Assembly: GCF_029760955.1 (NCBI RefSeq)
Contig: NZ_CP121682.1
Coordinates: 6,200,001 to 6,264,000 of the forward strand
Origin: Streptomyces cathayae
Lineage (GTDB): Bacteria; Actinomycetota; Actinomycetes; Streptomycetales; Streptomycetaceae
Reading direction: 5' to 3'
DNA length: 64,000 nt
The position numbers and the translations under genes were made by a program. Each line of letters starts with the position of its first letter. Position 1 is the first letter of the stretch. The notes beneath the pieces are model-generated. The model was given only the letters and a program-made list of their open reading frames with translations. It was not told the origin of the DNA and ran no database searches. Positions 16,873-27,915 of this stretch are shown in pieces.

Positions 16873-17280
16873 TCATGACGGCCCGGGCCGCTCCGTTCGT
16901 GCGCCGGGCGTGGGCTCGGGAGCGGGTTCGGGCGCCGCGTCCTCCGCCCCCGGTTCCGCCGTGTCGTCGTCCGTCGCCGACGGCTCGATCATCGGCCGCA
17001 TCTGCGTCGACAGGTAGGTCGACGGCAGCGACGGCACGTTCTCGCGCCCGGCGTTGGCGATCACCACCGCGATGTACGGCAGCAGCATGCCGAGGACCAG
17101 CGCCACGATCGCCACGTGCCGTTCCACGTTCCAGAGCGACGCCGCGAGGATGACCGAGATCGTACGGACGGTCATCGAGATCACATACCGGCGCTGCCGC
17201 GCACGCACATCGTCCTGGAGGCCCGCCCTGGCGCCGGTGATCCGGAACACCTGGACGCTGCCGCCGTGCTGCTTCCGCAT
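16873..17280 (-). CDS. DUF3099 domain-containing membrane protein
   Basis: A 135-residue protein from ATG 17280. The DUF3099 pattern is clear: VFRITGARAGLQDDVRARQRRYVISMTVRTISVILAA, followed by WNVERHVAIVALVLGMLLPYIAVVIANAGRE. It therefore has two membrane helices with a basic cytoplasmic N-terminus. The C-terminal 50 residues are acidic and Pro-rich (EPAPEPTPG) and probably disordered. The family is confined to actinobacteria and has no known function. A longer open frame to 17448 lacks a better ribosome-binding site. Confidence 0.87.
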   Translation of the reverse strand: MRKQHGGSVQVFRITGARAGLQDDVRARQRRYVISMTVRTISVILAASLWNVERHVAIVALVLGMLLPYIAVVIANAGRENVPSLPSTYLSTQMRPMIEPSATDDDTAEPGAEDAAPEPAPEPTPGARTERPGPS

Positions 17281-17545
17281 CACATTCCACCATCCGCCCG
17301 TATCGGACTTTTCCCGCCCCTGGCCGTCTCGTGACCGGCCGGGGCACCGGGCCCGCACGAGGACCACGTTACGCCGCGCCCCTGCCGCCCACGAGAGCGG
17401 GGCGCCCGGGTGGTCCGCGGATCCGTCCGCCGTCCCCCGTCCGTCCACCCCGCCCGAGCCCGTACGGCACGCCCGACATGCGGCGTCACGGGTCCGGGCC
17501 GAAACTGGCCGTAATGCTCGCGTCTAGGCGTACCAGGAGGCAGTC

Positions 17546-17824
17546 ATGGGCTGGTTGTGGGCGATCATCGTGGGATTCGTGCTCGGCCTGATCGCCAAGG
17601 CGATCATCCCCGGCAAGCAGCACAGCCCACTGTGGCTGACCACCATCTGCGGCATCCTCGGCGCCATCGCGGGCAACGCGATCGCGCGCGGCTTCGGTAT
17701 CGCGGAGACCCCGGGCATCGACTGGGGCCGGCACATCTTCCAGCTGGTCGCGGCGATCATCATCGTCTTCTTCGTCGACATGCTCTACATGCAGATGCGG
17801 GGCCGCAAACAGCAGCGGGTCTGA
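17546..17824 (+). CDS. GlsB/YeaQ/YmgE family stress-response membrane protein
   Basis: A 92-residue protein beginning MGWLWAIIVGFVLGLIAKAIIPGKQ, with a second helix TTICGILGAIAGNAIARGFG and a third VAAIIIVFFVDMLYMQM. This is the transglycosylase-associated/GlsB fold: small, hydrophobic, Gly-rich, with Pro-Gly between helices. GlsB proteins are linked to general stress; the molecular role is not settled. AGGAGG lies just before the ATG. It is convergent with tyrS. Confidence 0.9.
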   Translation: MGWLWAIIVGFVLGLIAKAIIPGKQHSPLWLTTICGILGAIAGNAIARGFGIAETPGIDWGRHIFQLVAAIIIVFFVDMLYMQMRGRKQQRV

Positions 17825-17922
17825 CGCACGGGCCCCACGAGGTGCCGTCCGGGCACCCGGCGTCCTGCGAGGTTGTCCGCCCCCTCGGACATGGCCGCCG
17901 GACACCCGGACGTTCCAGCGGC

Positions 17923-19191
17923 TCAGACGGCCGTGACCTCCACCGCCGCCAGGTTCTTCTTGCCCCGGCGCAGCACCAGCCAGCGCCCGTGCAGCAGGTC
18001 CTCCTTCGCGGGGACGGTGTCCTCGGCGGTGACCTTGACGTTGTTCACGTAGGCACCACCCTCCTTGACCGTGCGCCGCGCGGCCGACTTGCTCGCCACC
18101 AGGCCCACCTCGGCGAACAGGTCGACGACCGGACCGAGCTCGGTCACCTCGACGTGCGGCACCTCGGAGAGGGCCGCCGCCAGCGTGCGGTCGTCCAGCT
18201 CCGCCAGCTCACCCTGGCCGAACAGCGCCTTCGAGGCGGCGATCACGGCGGCCGTCTGGCCGGCACCGTGCACCAGGGTCGTCAGCTCCTCGGCCAGGGC
18301 GCGCTGGGCGGCACGGGCCTGCGGACGCTCCGCCGTCTGCCGCTCCAGCTCCTCCAGCTCCTCGCGGGACCTGAAGGACAGGATCCGCAGGTAGCCCGAG
18401 ATGTCCCGGTCGTCCGTGTTCAGCCAGAACTGGTAGAACGCGTACGGCGTGGTCATCTCCGGGTCGAGCCAGACGGCGCCGCCCTCGGTCTTGCCGAACT
18501 TGGTGCCGTCCGCCTTCGTCATCAGCGGCGTGGCGTAGGCGTGGACGGCGGCGTCCGGCTCAAGACGGTGGATCAGGTCCAGCCCCGCCGTGAGGTTGCC
18601 CCACTGGTCGCTGCCGCCCTGCTGCATCGTGCAGCCGTGGTGCCGGTACAGCTGGAGGAAGTCCATCGCCTGGAGCAGCTGGTAGCTGAACTCCGTGTAG
18701 CTGATGCCCTCGGAGGACTCCAGACGCCGGGCGACCGAGTCCTTGGTCAGCATCTTGTTGACGCGGAAGTGCTTGCCGATGTCCCGCAGGAACTCGATGG
18801 CGGAGAGGTTCTGCGTCCAGTCGAGGTTGTTGACCATCGTGGCCGCGTTCTCGCCCTCGAAGGTCAGGAAGGGCTCGATCTGGCCGCGCAGCCGCTCGAC
18901 CCAGCCGGCGACGGTCGTCGGCGCGTTCAGCGTGCGCTCGGCGGTCGGGCGGGGGTCGCCGATCTGGCCCGTGGCCCCGCCGACCAGCGCCAGCGGCCGG
19001 TGACCGGCCTGCTGGAGCCGGCGCAGGGTGAGCACCTGCACCAGGTGCCCCACGTGCAGGGACGGGGCGGTCGGGTCGAAGCCGCAATAGAACGTGACGG
19101 GACCGTCCGCGAGCGCCTTGCGCAAAGCGTCCTCGTCGGTGGACTGGGCGAACAGCCCGCGCCACTTCAGCTCGTCGACGATGTCCGTCAC
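17923..19191 (-). CDS. tyrS: Tyrosine--tRNA ligase
   Basis: A 422-residue class I aminoacyl-tRNA synthetase that charges tRNA-Tyr. The HIGH motif reads HVGH in [12 protein letters not shown] near residue 45. The KMSKS motif is the variant KFGKT near 231 ([14 protein letters not shown]). Substrate-binding GGSDQWGN lies between them. The C-terminal 65 residues ([23 protein letters not shown]) form the S4 RNA-binding domain. The start is GTG 19191 ([16 protein letters not shown]) with GAGGAGA upstream. The gene follows tldE by 81 bases on the same strand; no T-box element is visible. Confidence 0.97.
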   Translation of the reverse strand: MTDIVDELKWRGLFAQSTDEDALRKALADGPVTFYCGFDPTAPSLHVGHLVQVLTLRRLQQAGHRPLALVGGATGQIGDPRPTAERTLNAPTTVAGWVERLRGQIEPFLTFEGENAATMVNNLDWTQNLSAIEFLRDIGKHFRVNKMLTKDSVARRLESSEGISYTEFSYQLLQAMDFLQLYRHHGCTMQQGGSDQWGNLTAGLDLIHRLEPDAAVHAYATPLMTKADGTKFGKTEGGAVWLDPEMTTPYAFYQFWLNTDDRDISGYLRILSFRSREELEELERQTAERPQARAAQRALAEELTTLVHGAGQTAAVIAASKALFGQGELAELDDRTLAAALSEVPHVEVTELGPVVDLFAEVGLVASKSAARRTVKEGGAYVNNVKVTAEDTVPAKEDLLHGRWLVLRRGKKNLAAVEVTAV

Positions 19192-19272
19192 GGTTCTCGT
19201 GTCTCCTCGGTGATCTGCGGTTCGCCGAACCTCGGCCGGTCGGGTGACCGCCGAGGGCGAACGCCTACGAGG

Positions 19273-20672
19273 TTATACGCCCTGGCTGACAGAACTCATA
19301 TTGAAATCGGGGACGCGCAGCGGCGGCATCGCGGCCCTGGTGAACCAGTCGCCCCACTCCCGGGGCAGCGTCCTCTCCGTACGTCCCGCCTCCGTGGCAC
19401 GGCCCAGTACGTCCACCGGCGACTCGTTGAACCGGAAGTTGTTGACCTCACCGATGACCTCGCCGTTCTCGACGAGGTAGACACCGTCCCGGGTCAGACC
19501 GGTGAGCAGCAGCGTCGCCGGATCCACCTCGCGGATGTACCACAGGCAGGTCAGCAGCAGACAGGGTCCATGATGGCCTGTGGCGGCGACCATCTCCTCC
19601 AGGGAGCGGTCCTCACCCCCGTCGAGGACCAGGTTGTCGATCGCCGGCGCCACGGGCAGCCCGGTCAGGTCCGCGCCGTGCCGGCTGGTGGTCAGACGCG
19701 TCAGCTCGCCCTCGCGGATCCACTCCGTGGCCGTCAGCGGCAGCCCGTTGTCGAACACCGACTGGTCGCCCCCGGAGGAGTGGGCGATCACGAAGGGCGC
19801 CGACTCCAGACCCGGCTCGTCCGGATCGCTGCGCAGGGTCAGCGGCAGCCCGGACAGCCGCTCACCGATCCGGGTGCCGCCGCCCGGCTTGGAGAACACC
19901 GTGCGGCCCTCGGCCGCGTCCCGGCCCGAGGCCGACCACAGCTGGTAGATCAGCAGGTCCGCGACGGCGGTCGGCGGCAGTAGCGTCTCGTACCGGCCCG
20001 CGGGCAGCTCGAGCCGCCGCTGGGCCCAGCCCAGCCGCACGGCCAGCTCGGCGTCGAGCGCCCCCGGGTCGACGTCCTTGAAGTCCCGCGTGGCACGGCC
20101 CGCCCACGCCGAGCGGGTACGGTCCGGCGACTTGGCGTTCAGCTCCAGCGTCCCGCTCGGCTGGTCGTGCCGCAGCCGCAGCCCCGTGGACGTACCGAGG
20201 TAGCTGGAGACCAGCTCGTGGTGGGCGAAGCCGTACAGCTCCCGGCCGCCCCCGCGCGCGCGGGCGAACGCCTCACCGAGGGCCGGTGCGAAGTCGGCGA
20301 ACACGGCGGAGGAGGTCTCTGCGGGAGCCTCGGCGAAATCGGGGGACTCGACCGTCCCCGTGACCAGCGGCTGGGCGTCCTCGGCCGGCCCGGCGCCCCG
20401 CGCGGCGGCCTCGGCGGCGCGCACCAGGGGCTCCAGCTCGTCGACGGTCACCGCAGACCGGGACACGACGCCGGACGCCGTGCCCTCCCGGCCGTCCACC
20501 GTCGCGATGACGGTGAGCGTGCGCCCGCGGGTGACACCGTTCGTGGTGAGCGAGTTGCCCGCCCAGCGCAGATTGGCGGTCGACTGCTCGTCGGCGATCA
20601 CGACACAGCCGTCGGCCCGGGACAGCTTCAGAGCACGCTCGACCAGTTCGTGCGACTTGGTGCTACGAGCGC

Positions 20673-20676
<4 letters not shown>
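19273..20676 (-). CDS. TldE/PmbA family protein (TldD partner)
   Basis: A 467-residue member of the TldD/PmbA family, non-metal-binding subunit type: it has no HExxxH motif. Conserved parts include GVTRGRTLTVIATVDGREGTASG near the N-terminus and LPLTLRSDPDEPGL. APAIDNLVLDGGEDRSLEEMV and VYLVENGEVIGEVNNFRFNESP near the C-terminus complete the set. In E. coli TldD and TldE form a heterodimeric protease that acts on microcin B17 and CcdA. ATG 20676 overlaps the stop of tldD by four bases, so the two subunits are probably made in equal amounts. Confidence 0.9.
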
Positions 20677-23178
<2,502 letters not shown>

Positions 23179-23183
23179 ACGAC

Positions 23184-23951
23184 ATGAGCGGAATTCTCGA
23201 GGGCAAGCGCGTCCTGATCACCGGTGTGCTGATGGAGTCCTCCATCGCCTTCCACACGGCCAAGCTGGCCCAGGAGCAGGGCGCCGAGATCATCCTGACC
23301 GCGTTCCCGCGGCCCACCCTGACCGAGCGCATCGCCAGGAAGCTCCCCAAGCCCGCCAAGGTCATCGAGCTCGACGTGACCAACGACGAGCACCTGGGCC
23401 GCCTCGCGGACGTCGTGGGCGAGGAGCTCGGCGGCCTCGACGGCGTCGTGCACTCCATCGGCTTCGCGCCGCAGGACGCGCTCGGCGGCAACTTCCTCAA
23501 CACGCCGTTCGAGTCGGTCTCCACGGCCATGCACGTCTCGGCGTTCTCCCTGAAGTCGCTGACCATGGCCTGCCTGCCGCTGATGCCGAACGGCGGTTCC
23601 GTCGTCGGCTTCACCTTCGACGCGCAGTACGCCTGGCCGCAGTACGACTGGATGGGACCGGCCAAGGCCGCCCTGGAGGCGACCAGCCGCTACGTGGCGC
23701 GTGACCTGGGCAAGCAGAACGTCCGCTGCAACCTGATCTCGGCGGGCCCGATCGGTTCCATGGCCGCCAAGTCCATCCCGGGCTTCAGCGAGCTGGCCTC
23801 CGTGTGGGACACCCGGGCCCCGCTGGAGTGGGACCTGAAGGACCCGGAGCCGGCCGGCCGCGGCGCCGTCGCCCTGCTGAGCGACTGGTTCCCGAAGACC
23901 ACCGGCGAGATCGTCCACGTGGACGGCGGTCTGCACGCCATCGGCGCCTGA
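23184..23951 (+). CDS. fabI: Enoyl-ACP reductase (InhA/FabI type)
   Basis: A 255-residue SDR of the FabI/InhA branch. It opens ILEGKRVLITGVLMESSIAFHTAKLAQEQGAEI, the atypical cofactor site of this class. VVHSIGFAPQDALGGNF follows, and the active site YDWMGPAK has the Tyr-x6-Lys spacing of enoyl reductases. It ends GEIVHVDGGLHAIGA. It reduces trans-2-enoyl-ACP in the last step of fatty acid elongation. It is co-transcribed with fabG and followed by a strong hairpin. The InhA-like residues suggest isoniazid/triclosan-type inhibitors could bind, but that is not shown here. Confidence 0.95.
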   Translation: MSGILEGKRVLITGVLMESSIAFHTAKLAQEQGAEIILTAFPRPTLTERIARKLPKPAKVIELDVTNDEHLGRLADVVGEELGGLDGVVHSIGFAPQDALGGNFLNTPFESVSTAMHVSAFSLKSLTMACLPLMPNGGSVVGFTFDAQYAWPQYDWMGPAKAALEATSRYVARDLGKQNVRCNLISAGPIGSMAAKSIPGFSELASVWDTRAPLEWDLKDPEPAGRGAVALLSDWFPKTTGEIVHVDGGLHAIGA

Positions 23952-23980
23952 GCGCCGCCGGTCCGGCCGAAGCAGCAGAC

Positions 23981-24018
23981 GAGGGCCCGCACCCTTCCCA
24001 GGAAGGGTGCGGGCCCTC
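23981..24018 (+). terminator. Terminator after fabG-fabI
   Basis: A perfect 18-bp stem (23981-23998 with 24001-24018) separated by only 2 bases, 29 bases after the fabI stop. The tight loop and lack of a T tract make it cruciform-like, but the position is right for a terminator. Confidence 0.82.
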
Positions 24019-24186
24019 GCCGCGTCACCCGTTCGGCTCAGCAGCGCGGGCGGTGCGCGGTGTCGTCGGGGCACTGTTGAGCAACAGGTCAGGAGCAACA
24101 GGTCACTGTGAGCACGCGGTGTCCGCGTGATCCCTGCCTGATCCCCGCTCGATCTCCCTCCCAGCACGGCCGAGGAGGTCCCCCTT

Positions 24187-24576
24187 GTGCGCTTTCACCG
24201 CCTGGCCTCAGTGACCTTCACCATCGCCGTCGGCACCGCCCTCGTGCCCGTCCTGGCGTACGAGGCGATGCCGTACGAGACCATGTCGCCCGCGCGTGTG
24301 CAGTCGGCCGGCGCCGGGTCCGACGGCGCGGGGTCCGACGATCCGTTCGGAGCCGCCTGCCGGATCGGGGTCGACGGCTCCCGGGTCACCGCGTACTGCC
24401 ACAACCCCTATCCGGACACCGATCACGTGAGCCTGCACATCGAGTGCCTCCCCTGGTGGGACCTCGACAGCGACAGCGCCCCGGTGGCCGCCGGACCCGC
24501 ACAGACCGTGCGGCTGACCGGCCGCTGCTGGAAGGAGGTCCGGGCCGTGTGGATCAACCACCGGAAGGCTGCCTGA
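24187..24576 (+). CDS. Secreted hypothetical protein
   Basis: A 129-residue protein from GTG 24187, with GAGGAGG about 10 bases upstream. The N-terminus MRFHRLASVTFTIAVGTALVPVLAYEA is a signal peptide. A Gly/Asp/Ala-rich spacer (GAGSDGAGSDDP) follows, then a small domain with four Cys: ACRIG, YCHNP, IECLPWW and GRCWKE. Two disulphides are likely in the exported form. I do not recognise the family. Its last 23 bases overlap the convergent FadR-type gene. Confidence 0.72.
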   Translation: MRFHRLASVTFTIAVGTALVPVLAYEAMPYETMSPARVQSAGAGSDGAGSDDPFGAACRIGVDGSRVTAYCHNPYPDTDHVSLHIECLPWWDLDSDSAPVAAGPAQTVRLTGRCWKEVRAVWINHRKAA

Positions 24577-25246
24577 ACCGCCCCGGACGGCACGCCGGCG
24601 AGTGGGCGGCGGCCTCCTCGGCCGCCCTCGTCGCGTCGCCCGCGCGGATCGCCTCCAGCAGCCGCGAGTGGTCCAGGTGCGCCTTCGGGGTCAGCTCCTG
24701 GCCGACGTCGTCGCGCAGCCAGTCCCGCAGCACCTCGCTCAGGTCCGCGTACAGCTCGGTCAGCACGTCGTTGTGCGACGCCGCCACGACGGCCAGGTGG
24801 AACGTCGTGTCCGCCGCCACGAACTGCTCCGCCGCACCCGACTCCCAGGCCTCCTCACGGCGCAGCAGCAGGGTGTCGAGCTGTGTGAGGTCCTTCTCGG
24901 TGCGCCGCCCGGCGGCCAGCCGCGCCGCGGACGACTCCAGGGCGGAGCGCAGTTCCGCGATGTGCCCGGGGTCGGCGTCGGCGAAGCGGCGCTGCATCAC
25001 CCCGGCCAGCTCGCTCGTGGTGACGACATAGGTGCCCGAGCCCTGACGGATGTCGAGCAGCCCGTTGTGCGCCAGCGCGCGCACGGCCTCGCGGACCGTG
25101 TTGCGCGCCACCCCGAGCTGTTCGACCAGCTCCGGCTCGGTCGGGATGCGGGAGCCGACCGGCCACTCGCCCGAGGTGATCTGGGCGCGCAGAGCGGCGA
25201 TGACCTGCTCGGACAGCGCGGAACGACGGGGATGGTTCAGGGGCAT
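24554..25246 (-). CDS. FadR-type (GntR family) transcriptional regulator
   Basis: A 230-residue regulator. The N-terminal winged helix (8-75) has SALSEQVIAALRAQITSGEWPVGSRIPTEPELVEQLGVARNTVREAVRALAHNGLLDIRQGSGTYV, a textbook GntR domain. The C-terminal FCD domain has IAELRSALESSAARLAAGR and FHLAVVAASHNDVL; Asp/His residues there usually bind a metal and a small acid ligand. It is divergent from the MFS transporter gene, with a perfect inverted repeat between them, so it probably represses that gene and itself. The C-terminal end overlaps the convergent secreted-protein gene. Confidence 0.93.
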   Translation of the reverse strand: MPLNHPRRSALSEQVIAALRAQITSGEWPVGSRIPTEPELVEQLGVARNTVREAVRALAHNGLLDIRQGSGTYVVTTSELAGVMQRRFADADPGHIAELRSALESSAARLAAGRRTEKDLTQLDTLLLRREEAWESGAAEQFVAADTTFHLAVVAASHNDVLTELYADLSEVLRDWLRDDVGQELTPKAHLDHSRLLEAIRAGDATRAAEEAAAHSPACRPGRFRQPSGG

Positions 25247-25296
25247 GACACACCTCTGCACGGCAGGGGCGCCGATGCCGGGCGGCAACCTCGGCA

Positions 25297-25327
25297 TGGA
25301 CAGCCAATCATCCCATGATTCTATGAT
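25297..25327 (+). promoter_or_regulatory. Promoter of the MFS gene with internal GntR-type operator
   Basis: A -35-like TGGACA (25297-25302) and a -10-like TATGAT (25322-25327) are separated by 19 bases. Inside lies the perfect inverted repeat AATCAT-CCC-ATGATT (25306-25320), and ATGAT recurs at 25323-25327. The AT-rich, symmetric site in GC-rich DNA beside a FadR-type gene is a good operator candidate. The -10 is 7 bases from ATG 25335, so the mRNA may be leaderless. Confidence 0.6.
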
Positions 25328-25334
25328 GTACCTC

Positions 25335-26684
25335 ATGGCTGGTGAGGAACTCCGGACGTTCACGTCCACGACCGCACGCACGGCGGCTCCGTCCGAACCC
25401 CGGGAGACCGAACCCCGGGAGCCCGAGGCCGGGAAGGCCGGAGATCCGGAAACCGGGGGTACCGCCGCGCGCGCGTGGACGATCCGGCTGCTCGTCGTCG
25501 GCATCGTGCTGGCGGCACTGAACCTGCGCCCCGCCATCACCAGCCTCGGCCCGCTGCTCGAGGAGGTCCGGACCGACCTCGCCATGAGCGGCAGCGTGGC
25601 CGGGCTGCTCACCTCCGTTCCCCCGCTGTGCTTCGCCGTCTTCGGCGTCACCGCCCCGCGGCTGGCCCGCCGTTTCGGAGCGGGTGCGGTGGTGTGCGCC
25701 GGCATGGTCGCCATCGGCGCGGGCCTGCTGATACGCCCGTTCACGGGAGGCACGGCGGGCTTCCTGGCCGCCAGCGCCCTCGCGCTCATGGGCATCGCCG
25801 TCAGCAACGTCCTGATGCCGGTCATCGTCAAGCAGTGGTTCCCGGACCGGGTCGGCTCCATGACCGGCCTGTACTCCATGGCCCTCGCCCTGGGCACGGC
25901 CGCGGCCGCCGCGGTGACCGTGCCGCTGACCGAGGCACTGGGCGGGAACTGGCGGTCGGGACTCGCCCTGTGGGCGGCGCTCGCCGTGGCCGCCGTACTG
26001 CCCTGGATCCCGTTCACGGGGAAGCGGGGCGCACCACCGGCCGAGCGGACCCCCGCGCCCGGCGGGCCGTCGCCGGCAGGCGCGCCCGCGCCCGAGGTGC
26101 GCATCACCCGCAGCCGGACCGCCTGGGCGCTGGCCGTCTTCTTCGGACTCCAGGCGACCGTCGCCTACATCACCATGGGCTGGATGCCACAGATCTTCCG
26201 GGACGCGGGCGTGCCCGCGAGCACGGCCGGACTGCTGCTCGCCTTCATCATGGTGATGGGCGTGCCGCTCGCCTTCGTCATCCCGCGCCTCGCCACGCGC
26301 CTGCCCCGGCAGGGTCCGATCGTGCTCGTGCTCGGCGTGAGCGGCCTGGTCGGCTACGCCGGTCTGTACTTCGCACCGGCCGCCGGCGCCCTGGTCTGGG
26401 TGCTGTTGCTGGGCATCGCCAACTGTGCCTTCCCCCTCGCGCTCACCATGGTCGGGATGCGGGCCCGGTCCGGCGCGGGCGTGGCCAAGCTGTCGGCCTT
26501 CGCCCAGAGCACCGGCTATCTGATCTCCATCCCGGGACCCCTCCTGGTGGGCGTGCTCTACCAGCACAGCGGGGGCTGGGGCCTGCCGCTCGCGCTCCTG
26601 GCCGGCCTGATGATCCCGCAGACGATCGCCGGGGTCCTGGCGGGCCGTGACCGCACGGTGGAGGACGAGGCGGCGGCCCGCTGA
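25335..26684 (+). CDS. CynX/NimT family MFS transporter
   Basis: A 449-residue, 12-helix major facilitator. A 45-residue hydrophilic N-terminus precedes WTIRLLVVGIVLAALNLRPAITSLGPLLEEVR, the CynX/NimT signature in helix 1. KQWFPDRVGSMTGLYSMALALGTAAAAA follows in helices 4-5. A Pro-rich central loop leads to RTAWALAVFFGLQATVAYITMGWMPQIFRDAG. Members transport cyanate or nitroimidazole-like compounds; the substrate here is unknown. In-frame ATG 25326 is an alternative start. It is divergent from a FadR-type regulator and followed by the small protein at 26743. Confidence 0.92.
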   Translation: MAGEELRTFTSTTARTAAPSEPRETEPREPEAGKAGDPETGGTAARAWTIRLLVVGIVLAALNLRPAITSLGPLLEEVRTDLAMSGSVAGLLTSVPPLCFAVFGVTAPRLARRFGAGAVVCAGMVAIGAGLLIRPFTGGTAGFLAASALALMGIAVSNVLMPVIVKQWFPDRVGSMTGLYSMALALGTAAAAAVTVPLTEALGGNWRSGLALWAALAVAAVLPWIPFTGKRGAPPAERTPAPGGPSPAGAPAPEVRITRSRTAWALAVFFGLQATVAYITMGWMPQIFRDAGVPASTAGLLLAFIMVMGVPLAFVIPRLATRLPRQGPIVLVLGVSGLVGYAGLYFAPAAGALVWVLLLGIANCAFPLALTMVGMRARSGAGVAKLSAFAQSTGYLISIPGPLLVGVLYQHSGGWGLPLALLAGLMIPQTIAGVLAGRDRTVEDEAAAR

Positions 26685-26742
26685 GCCCGCCCGGCCCGAC
26701 CCCGGAGCGCGCCGCGGGGCCGGCGGGTGCGAGACTTGCCCC

Positions 26743-26859
26743 ATGCCAGTCCTCGACCCGAACCCGCAGAACGGCCAGAAGAAGCTGCTGCTCGTCTTCG
26801 GAGCCTTCTTCGCCATCTTCATCGTCATCGGTGTGATCGCGACCATCCTCGCGCCGTGA
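26743..26859 (+). CDS. SGM_5486-type transporter-associated microprotein
   Basis: A 38-residue protein MPVLDPNPQNGQKKLLLVFGAFFAIF... with one C-terminal membrane helix of about 20 residues. It lies 58 bases after the MFS gene on the same strand. Streptomyces genomes carry a conserved family of this size and position, named after SGM_5486 and described as transporter-associated. That name is from memory. It is probably a small accessory subunit or regulator of the transporter. The ATG at 26743 is the only start giving a compact protein. Confidence 0.75.
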   Translation: MPVLDPNPQNGQKKLLLVFGAFFAIFIVIGVIATILAP

Positions 26860-27036
26860 CACCCCCGGCACCGGCCCTGCCCGGGGTCCGTGGTGGTGCT
26901 GGCCCCCCTGTCCCCTAGGGGGCCAGGCTCAGGGGCAAGTGGGTGGCTCACCGGATGGGTTGAGGACCGAGGAGTACATACCTTCGAGATGTGGCCGCGA
27001 GAGGCGGCACGGAACACTCGAAGAGCGGAGACCCTC

Positions 27037-27243
27037 ATGTCGGCGCGCACCCACACCCGGCCCCGCCCGGTTCTCCGGGGCGGCGCCGACAGCCGGCTGC
27101 CGTGGTGGGCCCTCGCCCTGCCCACGCTCGCCTTCGTCACGCTGCTCGCGCTGATCCTGGATCCCGCCGACGCGCACGCGACGACCGCCGAGCCAGGCAT
27201 CACCCACCTCCTCGAGCGCGCTCAGCAGCTCATCACCCGCTGA
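27037..27243 (+). CDS. Small single-helix membrane protein
   Basis: A 68-residue protein from ATG 27037, with CGGAG about 8 bases upstream. A basic N-terminus (SARTHTRPRPVLRGG) is followed by one hydrophobic helix WWALALPTLAFVTLLALILD. A short outer segment ends EPGITHLLERAQQLITR, which looks amphipathic. I know no defined function; similar short proteins occur in Streptomyces. The preceding 150 bases contain no other gene. Confidence 0.65.
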   Translation: MSARTHTRPRPVLRGGADSRLPWWALALPTLAFVTLLALILDPADAHATTAEPGITHLLERAQQLITR

Positions 27244-27307
27244 ACACCCCGGAAGCGGCCGCCAACTCCCTGCGCCCTGTGGCCTGTTTCATGCGAAGCT
27301 GGGGCAC

Positions 27308-27826
27308 ATGAGCGTCGCAGAACCCCGCAGGATTGTCCTTTTCCGGCATGCGAAGGCCGACTGGCCACCGGTGACCGACCACGAGCGCCCGCTCGCCGAG
27401 CGCGGCAGGATGGACGCCGCAGTCGCCGGACGCAAGCTCGTCGACTCCGCCATCGCGTTCGATCTGGCCCTCTGCTCCACCTCGACCAGGACCCGGGAGA
27501 CGTGGAAACTCGCGGTGCACGAGTTCCCACAGCGCCCGAAGACGGTCTACGAGGAGCGGATCTACGAGGCCTCGCCCGGTGAGCTGATCACCCTGCTGAA
27601 CGAAACCCCCGACGACGCGCAGAACGTGCTTCTGGTCGGCCACAATCCCGGCGTCCAGGGGGCAGCCGAGATCCTCTCCGGGGCGGCCGAGGGGGACGCG
27701 GGGGAGCGGATGAGCCGTCGCGGCTATCCCGCCGCCGCCTTCGCCGTGCTGTCCTTCACCGGCTCCTGGAAGTCCCTCGAGCCCGGGGTCGCCACCCTGC
27801 TCGACTACTGGGCACCCAGCGAGTGA
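27308..27826 (+). CDS. SixA-like histidine phosphatase family protein
   Basis: A 172-residue member of the histidine phosphatase superfamily. The catalytic motif reads RHAKAD (residues 13-18) instead of RHG, as in SixA phosphohistidine phosphatases. ERPLAERGRMDA follows, then TSTRTRETW, which supplies the second Arg, and LLVGHNPGVQ with the second catalytic His. It is short for a phosphoglycerate mutase and matches SixA length. SixA in E. coli dephosphorylates histidine-phosphorylated proteins; the target here is unknown. It is convergent with serB. Confidence 0.9.
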   Translation: MSVAEPRRIVLFRHAKADWPPVTDHERPLAERGRMDAAVAGRKLVDSAIAFDLALCSTSTRTRETWKLAVHEFPQRPKTVYEERIYEASPGELITLLNETPDDAQNVLLVGHNPGVQGAAEILSGAAEGDAGERMSRRGYPAAAFAVLSFTGSWKSLEPGVATLLDYWAPSE

Positions 27827-27844
27827 CCCACGCACCATGACAGC

Positions 27845-27875
27845 GGGGCCCGGCACCGGTCCGGTGCCGGGCCCC
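27845..27875. terminator. Bidirectional terminator between sixA-like gene and serB
   Basis: A perfect 14-bp stem (27845-27858 with 27862-27875) and a 3-base loop, located between two convergent stop codons (27826 and 27916). It can serve both strands. Confidence 0.75.
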
Positions 27876-27915
27876 GGACCGCCGTGAACCGGATGGCCGC
27901 AGGTCCGCGCGTGAC

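Noticed and set aside
17825..17922. Hairpin between the GlsB-like gene and tyrS
   Set aside because: Only an 8-bp match (CGTCCGGG/CCCGGACG) with a long loop; too weak to list as a terminator.
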